NCBI RefSeq assembly: GCF_001552275.1
Contig: NZ_BCQW01000007.1
Coordinates: forward strand, 1-64,000
Length of the DNA: 64,000 nt
Reading direction: 5' to 3'
DNA from: Amphibacillus sediminis NBRC 103570
GTDB taxonomy: Bacteria > Bacillota > Bacilli > Bacillales > Amphibacillaceae
A program made the position numbers and the translations under genes. The notes under the pieces were generated by a model. The model did no database searches. It was not told the DNA's origin and saw only the letters and a program-made list of their open reading frames with translations. The first letter of the stretch is position 1; each line of letters starts with the position of its first letter. Shown in pieces: positions 45,406 to 55,064 of the stretch.

Positions 45406-45516
45406 TTAGTAGACCCAAGCAGCACCTACAATAATTAATAAAATAAATAGCACAACGATTAGGGCGAAACCTCCGCCATAGCCATAACCGCCGCCATATC
45501 CGCAACCTTGGCTCAT
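45406..45516 (-). CDS. YjcZ-type small membrane peptide (sporulation family)
   Basis: This 36-residue peptide has a Gly/Tyr-rich head ([17 protein letters not shown]) followed by a single hydrophobic helix ([19 protein letters not shown]). This is the pattern of the YjcZ/YhjR-type sporulation peptides of Bacillaceae. A strong ribosome-binding site GGGAGG lies before the ATG. It is too short for usual ORF cut-offs. The family is linked to spores by expression in other Bacilli; the role here is inferred. Confidence 0.85.
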   Translation of the reverse strand: MSQGCGYGGGYGYGGGFALIVVLFILLIIVGAAWVY

Positions 45517-45716
45517 TTTTTTTCCTCCCTTCTTTTTCACTCAATAGCATCATATGCATACACCCTAGCTTAAGTCTGGGCGAATCGTTTAAATTATGTA
45601 AAAAGAGAGAAATTTTAATTTGAGCTAGTTATTCCCTTTAAATTTATGGTATATTAACATTTGAGAAATAAAATTTGGACAAAAGTGTCTGAGTAAAGTG
45701 GGAGTGTTAGTTAAAT

Positions 45717-46607
45717 ATGAAGAAATTAGCTTTAGTCGCCACCATAACAGCCGGTGTTATTGGTTTATCTGCCTGCTCTTCTGGTGACCCCGAAGTAGTT
45801 GTAGAGACAGAGCATGGTAATATTACCAAGGAAGAATTTTATGATGAGCTAAAAGCTACAGCGGGAGAAAACGTATTACAAAATCTTGTACTAGCTAAAA
45901 TTCTTGAAGATAGATATGAGATTGATGAAAAAGCTGTTGAGGAAGAACTTGAACAATATAAAGAAATGTATGGCGATAGCTGGGATGATGCATTATCTGC
46001 TAATGGTTTTAGTGATGAAGATGCTTTTCGTGATCAATTACGCATACAATTATTGCAACAAGAGGCTATGATTGATGGAATTGAAGTATCAGATGAAGAA
46101 GTTCAAACGCGCTATGATCGTATGCAGACAGAGATTGAAGCAAGTCATATCTTAGTTGGTGACGAGGAAACAGCCAATGATATACTTGCGCAATTAAATG
46201 ATGGTGGGGATTTTGCAGAATTAGCAGAGGAACACTCCACTGATACTACTTCAGCCGTTGAAGGTGGACAACTTGGTTACTTTACGGCTGGTGATATGGT
46301 ACCTGAATTTGAGGAAGCAGCCTATAGTTTAGCGATCGACGAAATTAGTGAGCCTGTCCAATCGACTTGGGGTTGGCACATTATTAAGGTAACTGATATT
46401 AAAGATGCTGAAACAGAACTTGAGGATTTTGCAGACATCAGTGATTCAATACGTATGGATATTGCCCTATCAAGAGTTGATCAGGCTGCATTTGCTGATA
46501 AACTCAATGAAATGATTGATGCCGCTAATATTGATGTTAAAATCGATGAATTTAAAACCATCTTTGAAAGAGAAGAACCTAACGTTCCAGATACAGATGG
46601 TGAATAA
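45717..46607 (+). CDS. prsA: Foldase lipoprotein PrsA
   Basis: This 296-residue peptidyl-prolyl isomerase acts outside the membrane to fold secreted proteins. The lipobox IGLSAC has Cys20. The parvulin domain spans about residues 140-230 (EASHILVGDEETANDIL, FAELAEEHSTDT, GQLGYFTAGDMVPEFEEAAYSL, GWHIIKV). The protein is strongly acidic, as in halophilic or alkaliphilic Bacilli. The ATG has GGGAGTG about 12 nt upstream, an unusually long spacing. A terminator follows. Confidence 0.95.
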   Translation: MKKLALVATITAGVIGLSACSSGDPEVVVETEHGNITKEEFYDELKATAGENVLQNLVLAKILEDRYEIDEKAVEEELEQYKEMYGDSWDDALSANGFSDEDAFRDQLRIQLLQQEAMIDGIEVSDEEVQTRYDRMQTEIEASHILVGDEETANDILAQLNDGGDFAELAEEHSTDTTSAVEGGQLGYFTAGDMVPEFEEAAYSLAIDEISEPVQSTWGWHIIKVTDIKDAETELEDFADISDSIRMDIALSRVDQAAFADKLNEMIDAANIDVKIDEFKTIFEREEPNVPDTDGE

Positions 46608-46618
46608 GCCACACCGTT

Positions 46619-46653
46619 ACAGTGTATTGATCCAATCAATACACTGTTTTTAT
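46619..46653 (+). terminator. Terminator of prsA
   Basis: ACAGTGTATTGA pairs with TCAATACACTGT, followed by TTTTT. Confidence 0.92.
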
Positions 46654-46771
46654 CTTCATAAGCCACATAAGTTAGCACCCTGGTTGTAATTGTTGAGCAT
46701 GATCATTGAACATCTCACTTCTGTTTGATATGTTTTCTATAGAATAAAGTGAAGAATTGGAGGGTTTTTTT

Positions 46772-47353
46772 ATGGCTTTTACATTAAAATTGGGAGAAAA
46801 AGCACCAGATTTTAAGCTACCTGCAACAGACGGAAAAACATACGGTTTATCAGATTTTGCTGATGCGAACGTTTTGGTGTTATTTTTCACTTGTAATCAT
46901 TGTCCATTTGTTGTTGGTTCAAATGAAGTAACGCGAGCAACTGCAGAAAAGTTTGCAAATCAAGGTGTGAAGTTTGTTGGAATTAACTCTAACAGTGAGA
47001 AAACAAAACCAGATGATTCATTTGAAGTGATGGTTAAACAAATGGAAGAGCAAAAATTCCCTTGGGTCTATTTGCATGATCAATCTCAGGATGTTGCTAA
47101 GGCATATGGTGCTTTGCGCACACCACATTTTTATCTATTCAATCAAAAACGAGAACTGATCTATACTGGGCGTGCTTTAGATAATCCGCGGGAAGCTGAA
47201 AAAGCAACCATTAATGACTTGGAAAATGCCCTCTCTGAACATTTATCTGGTAAAGAAATAACCAGACCATTAACTAACCCGATTGGCTGTAACGTAAAAT
47301 GGCATAATAAAGATGAGCATTGGATGCCTGCTGAAGCTTGTGATTTAGTTTAA
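46772..47353 (+). CDS. Thioredoxin-fold (AhpC/TSA-type) protein with CxxC
   Basis: This 193-residue redoxin has the peroxiredoxin-like frame [25 protein letters not shown] and a CNHC site in [15 protein letters not shown]. This is the pattern of a cytosolic thioredoxin-family group seen in many Bacilli; no signal peptide. ATG 46772 with GGAGGG 7 nt upstream is preferred over TTG 46757. It probably reduces disulfides or acts on peroxides; the partner is unknown. Confidence 0.85.
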   Translation: MAFTLKLGEKAPDFKLPATDGKTYGLSDFADANVLVLFFTCNHCPFVVGSNEVTRATAEKFANQGVKFVGINSNSEKTKPDDSFEVMVKQMEEQKFPWVYLHDQSQDVAKAYGALRTPHFYLFNQKRELIYTGRALDNPREAEKATINDLENALSEHLSGKEITRPLTNPIGCNVKWHNKDEHWMPAEACDLV

Positions 47354-47747
47354 AGCTAAATAGATCAATTGAAGATCGCAATCAGAAGAGACCAGTACCA
47401 AAAATATCATTAGATAAATGGAACCCGACTGTGGTTCTCTCACAAATACTTGCTTGCCACAGGCATTGGCTTCAGCTAATTGGGTGAAAAAAGACCACTT
47501 GACACAGTGGATCTTCAGTTCACGCTATTCCTGTAGGGATCAGGTATTTTGCCTATACTCGGTCAGATTGTTCGGATCCTTATTTTTGTCCTAGTCTCTC
47601 CAGTTTGTTAGCAGACATAGCTATTTGGATGACAATGTTGCATTAACCGAGTTGTTTAGCATCATTTATGATGTGAAAGTTTGACGTTTTTTCAACAAAA
47701 ATCATATCAATCTCTCCTCCTTTCCGTTAAAATTAAGGAAGAAGGGA
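47354..47747. other. Intergenic stretch of 394 bp, nothing recognised
   Basis: A short hairpin GAACC-N7-GGTTC (around 47421) is present. No coding frame with a ribosome-binding site and no R1 or R2 copy was seen. Confidence 0.35.
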
Positions 47748-48989
47748 GTGGCTAATTTGGAAATTAAAAGTCCAGAACGCTATTTTTTTGACCTTATTCC
47801 AATTGATATTTTACTGGAGCCAGAAGAAATTAATGAGATATTATCTACTTTTCCTGCACCTGAGCTACATTTTACAAAAGACACATTTAAGCTTGACGAT
47901 CAGCTTGCTGGCAATAACATTACCCAACGCGTATTGCTGAATGAATTTGAGGTTAAGTTAACTCGGACAGACAAGCAATACCTTAGATTATCCTTTAGCA
48001 ATAATCATGGGATTATACCAGCAAAAATGTGGGACAATCAGGGGGCAGTCAATAAATATCTTCCCATTCTTGAACAGCATTCAATCTTCCATATTGAGGG
48101 GATTGTTGATGAGTATAATAATCAAAAATCACTGACCATTAGCCAATTAAATCCAGTCAGTGAAGCGATCGATCCTTTTTCATTATTGCCATATACTCGC
48201 GACGACTTCCCAAGCTTAATTGTAGAATTATTTAGCTACATAAAGCGACTTGATCAACCATATAGAACTTTAGCTGAGCAAACACTTAAGCATTTTTGGC
48301 ATGACTTCCGACTTGCACCTGCAGCTAAGAGTCATCATCATAATTACTTAGGAGGTCTACTAAAGCATACTGTAGGCTTAATGCGCTTTGCCCATTATAT
48401 TTCGACCTTTGATAAAGGGCATATTGAAGCTGTCATGACATTGATTCAAGTTGTCGAAAAGGCCTATAAAAAGGAGCTTTATCAATCATATAAATCAGAC
48501 AATAGTAGCTCACGCTTTATTTGGCGAGATACTATTGATCATCTTTATGCCATGACTAATGGTGCGATGCAGTATAAAAATCAACTACCTAATTATCACA
48601 TATTAATAACAGCAATCTTATTTCATGATCTTGGTAAGATACTTGAATATGATCATGCTGGACGTTCTGATACCGCTCTGTCCTTTCTCTATCCAACAGC
48701 AGATCTAACTTCCATTAAAAATAGGAAGCAAGCGGGAATCTCAATAAATGATCTAGGAGGGTTAATGGGTCATATTCCATATGGGGTCTTACTTTTAACT
48801 CGATTACTCGAATCCTACCAAATTGAACTTGATATCCAGGCTATTCATGAGCTTAGTCACTGTATTTTATGCCATCATGGTTTGCCAGAATGGGGTTCAG
48901 CGGTACGTAGACCGCAAACATTAGAAGGGTATCTTGTTCATATTGTAGACTACCTCGATAGTCGCTATGAAAATGCCTTATCTAAATGA
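47748..48989 (+). CDS. YhaM-like 3'-5' exoribonuclease, extended variant
   Basis: This 413-residue protein is built like YhaM: an OB-fold domain (RVLLNEFEVKLTRTDKQYLRLSFSN..GIIPAKMWD) and an HD domain (NYLGGLLKHTVGLMRF, AILFHDLGKILEY). It is about 100 residues longer than the usual 314. About 50 extra residues precede the OB fold, and about 65 residues separate the first HD helix from FHDLGK. YhaM degrades RNA and DNA 3'-5' with Mn(II). It lies near yhaN-yhaO but on the other strand, not in an operon with them as in B. subtilis. GTG 47748 or TTG 47757 is the start. Confidence 0.82.
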   Translation: MANLEIKSPERYFFDLIPIDILLEPEEINEILSTFPAPELHFTKDTFKLDDQLAGNNITQRVLLNEFEVKLTRTDKQYLRLSFSNNHGIIPAKMWDNQGAVNKYLPILEQHSIFHIEGIVDEYNNQKSLTISQLNPVSEAIDPFSLLPYTRDDFPSLIVELFSYIKRLDQPYRTLAEQTLKHFWHDFRLAPAAKSHHHNYLGGLLKHTVGLMRFAHYISTFDKGHIEAVMTLIQVVEKAYKKELYQSYKSDNSSSRFIWRDTIDHLYAMTNGAMQYKNQLPNYHILITAILFHDLGKILEYDHAGRSDTALSFLYPTADLTSIKNRKQAGISINDLGGLMGHIPYGVLLLTRLLESYQIELDIQAIHELSHCILCHHGLPEWGSAVRRPQTLEGYLVHIVDYLDSRYENALSK

Positions 48990-49108
48990 AAGGTAAGAAA
49001 AGCTATGATGTCTTTCCCATGGAGACTAACTAAGATTAGCTGCTTAAACCCGATAACTAGAGCATGTCACAGCTAGATCAGATATAATATTAAAAAGTAT
49101 ATAGAATG

Positions 49109-49141
49109 AAAGGGGAAGATTCTCAGTAACTTCCCCCTTTC
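49109..49141. terminator. Terminator hairpin behind the yhaM-like gene
   Basis: AAAGGGGAAG pairs with CTTCCCCCTTT (one bulge). The following T-run is interrupted (CCTCTT). It lies between convergent genes. Confidence 0.65.
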
Positions 49142-49214
49142 CTCTTGACCACGAACACACAACAGATTTAAATCATTAAGTATAACTCCTCTTACCATTC
49201 GTTGTTCTTTTCCA

Positions 49215-49583
49215 TTAATGCTCCTGACTTTGTCCAAACTCATTCATTGCTTCTTGTACGAGAGTTACCGCCTGGCTCATCGCGGCACCTCCTCCAAATG
49301 CAGCTGTTACTCCGATAGCTTCCAATATTTCTTGCTCTGAACAGTCCTGATCGATGCACCCCTTGGTATGATAGATCATGCAATACTCATCCTGGGTAAC
49401 TACACTAATACCAAGAGCAATAAGCTGCTTTTGCTTTTGAGACAGCTCACCTTCTGCAAAACATGCTTCGGTAAAATCAATATACTTCTGGGCAATCTCA
49501 GGCATTTTCTGCTGAAAGGTACCAAGCCCTTCTTTATAATCCAAAAGTGCCATTTCCATCGAATTTATTTGTTGTTGTTCCAT
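49215..49583 (-). CDS. Carboxymuconolactone decarboxylase/AhpD-family protein
   Basis: This 122-residue small helical protein of the CMD/AhpD family has the family core [29 protein letters not shown]. Redox-active members carry CxxC before IxxH; here only the second Cys remains (DEYCMIYH). So AhpD-type peroxidase-reductase chemistry is doubtful. It is monocistronic; ATG with AGGAGG upstream. Confidence 0.82.
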   Translation of the reverse strand: MEQQQINSMEMALLDYKEGLGTFQQKMPEIAQKYIDFTEACFAEGELSQKQKQLIALGISVVTQDEYCMIYHTKGCIDQDCSEQEILEAIGVTAAFGGGAAMSQAVTLVQEAMNEFGQSQEH

Positions 49584-49722
49584 TGTCTAAACCTCCTATT
49601 CCTTTCAATATTTTATAGTATGAGATCGATTCGGATCATTCATGCACGAAATACTTTTAACAGTAAAAAAAGATATAGCCGTATTCAATATAACCTTAAT
49701 GTTATTTTTCTTGATAAGATCG

Positions 49723-49765
49723 TTATCCCCCCTTGTCACAAACGATTGACAAGAGGGGATTATTT
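49723..49765. other. Strong hairpin between the CMD gene and the second GbsR gene
   Basis: ATCCCCCCTTGTCA and TGACAAGAGGGGAT pair around a short loop. No clear T-run is attached on the minus strand. Another hairpin (AGCGAGC/GCTCGCT, 49821-49843) lies nearer the GbsR stop and may be its real terminator. Confidence 0.5.
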
Positions 49766-49921
49766 CCGTTTTTTCGCTCATTTTCAAAAAATACCTTATC
49801 AATAGAGCAAAGCACTTTCAGAGCGAGCGTTTTTAGCTCGCTTAAGTTAGCTGAAGCCGTGCTCGTGTAAAGCGAGTCATTGGATGACCGATGAACATCA
49901 CTCATCTCGGATTCAGGTTTA

Positions 49922-50467
49922 TCATTGCTTTGGAACATATTGGAAAATTTCACCAGACTCAACAACTTGGATAAAGCGCATTAACCATCTATAATAATTC
50001 TGGGCATAACGTAAACGCTCGATATCCTTGGTAACCTTCTCTTTTAACTGTTGATCGTCAGTCACATGGTAAAGCTTCTCTAATTCTTGAATGGTTTCTT
50101 CAGCCTCTTCTATATTTGTTTCCGTATGATGACGCCAGCGATTTCCAAACAACGAGGTAAAAGATTTGTACCAATCCTCTTCAGATTTATACAAATCCTT
50201 TCGTACACCTTTACGAAAAGCAGGCTCAACCATCTTCATTTCAGATAGTGCTCTAACGCCTGTTGACATGCTGGTCTTACTCATCTCTAAGGCATCACGC
50301 ATATCGTCTAAGGTCATTGGATCTTCATTAAAGTAAAGCTTACCATATAATCGACCTACCGATGGTGTAATTCCATATAAATTCATATTTTTTGCAATCA
50401 TTTGGATAAATTTATCGATTGTTTCTTCATAACAAAGCCAATCCTTGCTTATTTCTTTATCAATCAA
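49922..50467 (-). CDS. GbsR/OpcR-family regulator, orphan paralogue
   Basis: This 181-residue MarR-like regulator has NMNLYGITPSVGRLYGKLYFNEDPMTLDDMRDALEMSKTSMSTGVRALSEMKMVEPAFRKGVRKDLY, the GbsR winged-helix core. It starts with TTG 50467 behind GGAGGT; a TTG at 50488 overlaps the ribosome-binding site. B. subtilis GbsR sits beside gbsAB (glycine betaine synthesis), but no such genes are here, so its targets are unknown. It follows yhaN on the same strand, 82 bp away, with its own TATAAT-containing promoter region. Confidence 0.9.
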   Translation of the reverse strand: MIDKEISKDWLCYEETIDKFIQMIAKNMNLYGITPSVGRLYGKLYFNEDPMTLDDMRDALEMSKTSMSTGVRALSEMKMVEPAFRKGVRKDLYKSEEDWYKSFTSLFGNRWRHHTETNIEEAEETIQELEKLYHVTDDQQLKEKVTKDIERLRYAQNYYRWLMRFIQVVESGEIFQYVPKQ

Positions 50468-50548
50468 AATAATACCTCCATTACACAATTAAATACGATT
50501 TATGGTATTGATGAGCCTATTATACCAGCTACATTCTAGGTACAGCTA

Positions 50549-53485
50549 TCATAATTGTATAAATTTATAATCCTGAATAACAGCGTGGTCTTCAACCGAT
50601 TTAGTCAAGTAGAAGACTTGATGCTTTTTCGTTAAATGCTTGATTACATCTAACATGACTAGCTTCCGATCATGATCAAAATGAACAAAACCATCATCGA
50701 TTAAAAATGGCAATTCATTTTGTTCAGAGTACCAAACACTTATCGCCAATCGTATGGCAATTAAGAGCTGATCACGCGTTCCTTGCGACAGTTCTTTTAA
50801 TTGATATTGGCTACCATCCTTGGCTTGAATACATAATTGATTCGTATCAGGTTCAAAAAGCACTTGCTGATAGCGATGGCGAGTTAATGTTGATAGTAAC
50901 TCACTGGCTTTTAGCAGGATTTGTGGTAGATAAGATGTTTGAAAGCGTGTCTTCGTTTTTTGAATGTGATCGAATGCCATTCGGTAGACAAGCCAGTTCC
51001 TTGCTTGCTCATTCAACTGATCTCTTAATTTATAATAATCATGCTTGACATGAATGAACTGCTCCGAGTGTTCCTCTTGACTTAGAAGCGCAGACTGATC
51101 GGCACACTTTTGTTGAAGTTCACTAATTAACCTTTGCTGTAGAGCTATTTTCTCCTGATAATCCGTCATTTTTGCTTTTAGATCTGCTAAAGCTAAATAT
51201 TCCCCTGCTAATATAGCATCTGCTAATGTTGGTGGTAAATACAAGTTAATTTGTTGCCTTGCTTCCTCTCGTTGTTCAGTTAATTTCTGATACTGAGCAT
51301 ACTTACTTGCTCGTTCAAGAAAGGCTTCTTCACTATCAACTTCTGCACGTATCAATAACATGTCCATTTCTTCCTGATAAGGTTTTAGCTTTGCTAACAC
51401 CGCTTGCTTTTGTTGCTGATAATCATTTAGTCGTTCCTGTAGGACGCCTTTTTGTTTTAAAAGCGATTCCTGCTCCATAAGTTGACTCTGCCATTGTTGA
51501 AGCTTGTCTGTAAAGCTAGCTTGTTTATTTATGATAAGATCGGAAAATTGATTAATCAGTTTTTGTTCAAATCGATTAAGCTGTTTAAGCACCTCGTCAC
51601 GTTCTTTAACAAGCTTATTTTGTTGCTTGATCTGTTCAATCAAGTTGCTCAATTGCTGATAGAGCTTTGGCCAGTACTGAAGTGGTAGATGCTCCAAGAA
51701 AGGAAAGCGTTCAATTTGCTCCTCCTTTAATTGGATTAAGTGAATCTGGCGTTGCTCCAATAAATCGAGACGCTCAATCAGCTTCAACTGCTCGATTTGA
51801 TTTTGCTTTAATTCCTGCTTTAATAAAAGGATAGTCTCTCGTTGCTGCTGGTATTGAGCAATTTGCTGATCAATACGCGCCTTTCGCTCTAGATGATCAT
51901 GCTTTTGTTGATCGGTAGTTAAATCCGCCTGTTTAACTAATTTTATAAGTTTAACAGTCTGGCGTTTTTGGTAGATCAATAAGCCTAAACTTGTTAAAAG
52001 GATAACCAATGGAATCAACCAGAAAAATAGATTGAGAGCTTGCCATGATAGAAAAACTCCAGTTGCTGATCCAATAAATGTAAGGATAAAAATAGTGATC
52101 AGGAATTGACGCTGTTTTAATTGATTTTGTTGAATGTATCGCTGTGACAATGAATCATCGTCATTTATCTTTTGCTGAAGTAACTCACGTTCATGCTCTA
52201 GTTCGTGTAACTGCGTTTCCATTATCAGTGTCTGTTCAATTTCGTTTAGATCTGCTTGTAAAGTCTGCTCTTGTTGCTCTACCCGACCTAATTGCTGTTT
52301 GATTGGATAGAGCTGTTCATTTATATGCTCATTTTCTGCATGAATAAAACCCCACTGCTCTTCGGTCATGTATGAAAGTGGTAGTGATAATAACGCTTCA
52401 ACACTTAAGCCCAATTTTAACTGATTAAAATAATCAGCAATCTTCTCCGCTAAATGATCGATTTGATCAGATAAGCTTTTTTTCTGAGTAAGCCATTTAT
52501 AATAGTGATCGATCCCTGCTAAACTTTGTTTAAGTTGCTCTCGACGATTAGCTTCCATAAGTTGACTTAAAAGATCGGTTAAATCCTTGCTTACGTCGCT
52601 TTCTTTTTGAGAAATTAATTCTAACTCTGATGTTAAAGGCCGCAACGCTTCTTTTAGCTCATGAAAACGTGCTTGCCCTTGCTCAGGAAATACAAAAGGA
52701 TCTGGGAATTTCTTTAATTGATCGGTTAACCGATGAACGGCTTCAATTGATGGATAAATACGTTTTTGCTCTTGTAATAGTCTTAATTGTTGTGTAAGTT
52801 CGTTTAATACGTGTTGCGCTTCGTCTAACTCGTTTTGATATTGATCTTTTAATTGTCGATTGCGCTCGTAATTCGACACCGCTGGTTCATATTGCCTTAA
52901 CAGCTTAGCTTTGGTCGCTAATTTTTCTAATAATTGATTTAAGTGAGGCTTTTTCCCCTGGGGTTTAAATTGATCTTGCAGATATTGATTTAGCTGTTTC
53001 TCCGCCCGGTAGATCCGATCAGAGCCAATCATGCCGATGCTAAGTAACACTTCTCCCAGCTGTTCTGCTGAAATATCACGGTCATGCTGTAGTGATAAAG
53101 CATCAAAACTGAAAATCCGCTCAAACAGGTTAAAGTCGATTCGGTTTAATTGCTCGGTTAACCAATGCTTGGGCATTTTTTGCCCTTGTTTGTCACGACA
53201 TATTGCCTCCCCACTATTGCGGTCATGAATCCGTTCAATCGTATATATATGGCCGTCGTTCACTGAAATTGTCAGTGTTCCGCCTAACTGTCCTCCATGC
53301 TTTGGTAAGTAAATGGAACGCTTTTGTGGCGTCAATCCAAATAAAAGATAAAGAATAAAAGCACGTAATGTCGTTTTCCCTGCTTCATTAGGTCCAGCTA
53401 TAAGCACAAGCTTTTGTCCATCAAAATCAAAATGCTGATTCTGCCATTTTCCAAACCCATAGATATGTGCCGAATGTATTCTCAT
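50549..53485 (-). CDS. yhaN: AAA ATPase YhaN (Rad50/SbcC-like)
   Basis: This 978-residue protein has the Rad50-type layout: Walker A GPNEAGKTT near residue 30, long coiled coils rich in Gln and Leu, a hydrophobic segment of two helices in the middle (about 455-505, as in B. subtilis YhaN), and a C-terminal ATPase half with ELSQGTRDQLLIAIRLAI and LPFLIDDGFVHFD. It partners YhaO, the nuclease. ATG 53485 begins one base behind the yhaO stop and has GGAAAGG before it; ATG 53518 would overlap yhaO. Confidence 0.93.
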   Translation of the reverse strand: MRIHSAHIYGFGKWQNQHFDFDGQKLVLIAGPNEAGKTTLRAFILYLLFGLTPQKRSIYLPKHGGQLGGTLTISVNDGHIYTIERIHDRNSGEAICRDKQGQKMPKHWLTEQLNRIDFNLFERIFSFDALSLQHDRDISAEQLGEVLLSIGMIGSDRIYRAEKQLNQYLQDQFKPQGKKPHLNQLLEKLATKAKLLRQYEPAVSNYERNRQLKDQYQNELDEAQHVLNELTQQLRLLQEQKRIYPSIEAVHRLTDQLKKFPDPFVFPEQGQARFHELKEALRPLTSELELISQKESDVSKDLTDLLSQLMEANRREQLKQSLAGIDHYYKWLTQKKSLSDQIDHLAEKIADYFNQLKLGLSVEALLSLPLSYMTEEQWGFIHAENEHINEQLYPIKQQLGRVEQQEQTLQADLNEIEQTLIMETQLHELEHERELLQQKINDDDSLSQRYIQQNQLKQRQFLITIFILTFIGSATGVFLSWQALNLFFWLIPLVILLTSLGLLIYQKRQTVKLIKLVKQADLTTDQQKHDHLERKARIDQQIAQYQQQRETILLLKQELKQNQIEQLKLIERLDLLEQRQIHLIQLKEEQIERFPFLEHLPLQYWPKLYQQLSNLIEQIKQQNKLVKERDEVLKQLNRFEQKLINQFSDLIINKQASFTDKLQQWQSQLMEQESLLKQKGVLQERLNDYQQQKQAVLAKLKPYQEEMDMLLIRAEVDSEEAFLERASKYAQYQKLTEQREEARQQINLYLPPTLADAILAGEYLALADLKAKMTDYQEKIALQQRLISELQQKCADQSALLSQEEHSEQFIHVKHDYYKLRDQLNEQARNWLVYRMAFDHIQKTKTRFQTSYLPQILLKASELLSTLTRHRYQQVLFEPDTNQLCIQAKDGSQYQLKELSQGTRDQLLIAIRLAISVWYSEQNELPFLIDDGFVHFDHDRKLVMLDVIKHLTKKHQVFYLTKSVEDHAVIQDYKFIQL

Positions 53486-53486
53486 A

Positions 53487-54710
53487 TTATACCTTTCCAA
53501 CAAGCTGATATAAAGCAAGATCTAAAGCTTGTTTGTTGATTTGTGCTATTTCATCATCATGTAGCTCTAATAAAAAACGACGTGCTTGAGGGTGATGCCA
53601 CAACTCTGCAGCGACCTCATCTAGATCAGCGTGTTCAAAGGACTGGATTAACTCTGCCATAAAGGGATCGTGATTCAACTGAGCTTGGTCGATAACAGAT
53701 GCACGTTCAGATAAGGTGATCGCTTGAATCCAAATCCATGGTTTTTGGCTACTAAATCGTTCATTTAACATGTCTACGATATCCTCTATTTCGCCTTTAT
53801 AATAACCTCGTTCTAGGGTTGCATTATATTTCTTTAGCGAGATAAATAAAATGGTGGATTTCGCTTGATAATGTGTTAATTGGGTCATTAATTGCTGATA
53901 AAGCTGATCAATGTGCTCACATGTAGAAACGTTAACTGTAAGTTCTCTAAATTCAATACGATCAAGCGGGATAAATCTTATATCTGCTTGATGTTGATTG
54001 AGTTCAACTACATAGCAGCCCTTCTCACCTTGTTCCTTGATCGAACGTCCTTGTGTATTTCCTGAGTAAACAATAAATGGTTGCTCACTTAAAATTGAAC
54101 GCTTATGGATGTGACCCAAAGCCCAATAATCGAAGCCTTTTGCTTTTAGTTCACTGAGCTGAAAAGGGGCATATGGATCATGGTCTTTGCTTTGAGCGAT
54201 ACTACCATGAAGCATCCCAACCTGAAAAGGTACACCTTCTACCTTCTTATATGCCGGTGTTTTATTTTCAAATACGGCTCGTTCAGTATAGCTAAACCCG
54301 TGGATCGCAACAAGGGGCTTAGCATCTCTAGTGAACAGTTTATGTTGAACCTGACTACTTGTAAAGAAGTGGACATTATCAGGATAGTTTGCTAGCCGAT
54401 GATGCGCTTGGCGAAAATCATGATTACCAAAACTAATATATACGGTAATATTGGCTTGCTTCAATCGCTGACAAGCTAATAAAAATTGCATCTCAGCATA
54501 GACACTTTGAATCGAGCTGTCAAAAATATCTCCTACGATAAGGATAAAATCAACTTGCTCCGCAATGGCGGTATCAACAAGATTGTTTAAAGCTGTAAAT
54601 GTGCTCTTTTTTAATTGCTGATATAACTGATCAGGCAGTGTACTCATTCCTTTAAAAGGGCTATCTAAATGCAAATCAGCGCAATGAATAAATTTAACGT
54701 TCGTACCCAT
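53487..54710 (-). CDS. yhaO: DNA repair phosphoesterase YhaO (SbcD/Mre11-like)
   Basis: This 407-residue metallophosphoesterase has IHCADLHLDSP, VGDIFDS, FGNHDFRQ and LGHIHKRS as metal-binding motifs. Length matches B. subtilis YhaO (408). Together with YhaN it probably cleaves DNA ends or hairpins. yhaO precedes yhaN with essentially no gap, indicating coupling. Confidence 0.93.
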   Translation of the reverse strand: MGTNVKFIHCADLHLDSPFKGMSTLPDQLYQQLKKSTFTALNNLVDTAIAEQVDFILIVGDIFDSSIQSVYAEMQFLLACQRLKQANITVYISFGNHDFRQAHHRLANYPDNVHFFTSSQVQHKLFTRDAKPLVAIHGFSYTERAVFENKTPAYKKVEGVPFQVGMLHGSIAQSKDHDPYAPFQLSELKAKGFDYWALGHIHKRSILSEQPFIVYSGNTQGRSIKEQGEKGCYVVELNQHQADIRFIPLDRIEFRELTVNVSTCEHIDQLYQQLMTQLTHYQAKSTILFISLKKYNATLERGYYKGEIEDIVDMLNERFSSQKPWIWIQAITLSERASVIDQAQLNHDPFMAELIQSFEHADLDEVAAELWHHPQARRFLLELHDDEIAQINKQALDLALYQLVGKV

Positions 54711-54859
54711 TTTGTTGTTCTCCTATCTCCCGTTAATCTTACCCATATTGTAGCAAAGCTCATGAACGAATGCACGTTCGTTTTTCAACTTTAGTCTTTG
54801 CCTAATGAATGTTATTACAGCTCGTTCTTGAGGAATTATCCAAACGATCTTCAAAGCTG

Positions 54860-54920
54860 AAATCAAATGCACCTTGGCGATTGCCAATGAAAATCTGTCG
54901 CAGCCTCCGGCGTCTTTTAG
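54860..54920 (+). repeat. R2 dispersed element, copy e (fragment)
   Basis: AATCAAATGCACCTTGGCGATTGCCAATGAAAATCTGTCGCAGCCTCCGGCGTCTTTTAG follows R2, with the ATCGAGC hairpin deleted and a new perfect hairpin TTGGC-GATT-GCCAA formed at the junction. It lies between yhaP and yhaO. Confidence 0.6.
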
Positions 54921-54923
54921 ACA

Positions 54924-54960
54924 GAAAAAAGCCGACGTAGTCATTCATAGCCACGTCGAC
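54924..54960 (-). terminator. Terminator of yhaQ-yhaP
   Basis: On the minus strand GTCGACGTGG pairs with CTACGTCGGC (two G-U), followed by TTTTTT. It lies about 105 bp behind the yhaP stop. Confidence 0.8.
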
Positions 54961-55064
54961 ATTTCTCATCCGTAAAGGTAATGGAGAGTGGGGCAAAAAT
55001 AGATTAAACATAAGCAAGCACTTTACTCATATTAAAAATTGCTTTGTCCCAACCCTGCCCAAAA

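Noticed and set aside
54723-55017. Two overlapping short minus-strand frames between yhaP and yhaO
   Set aside because: They read through the R2-e fragment and the yhaP terminator.
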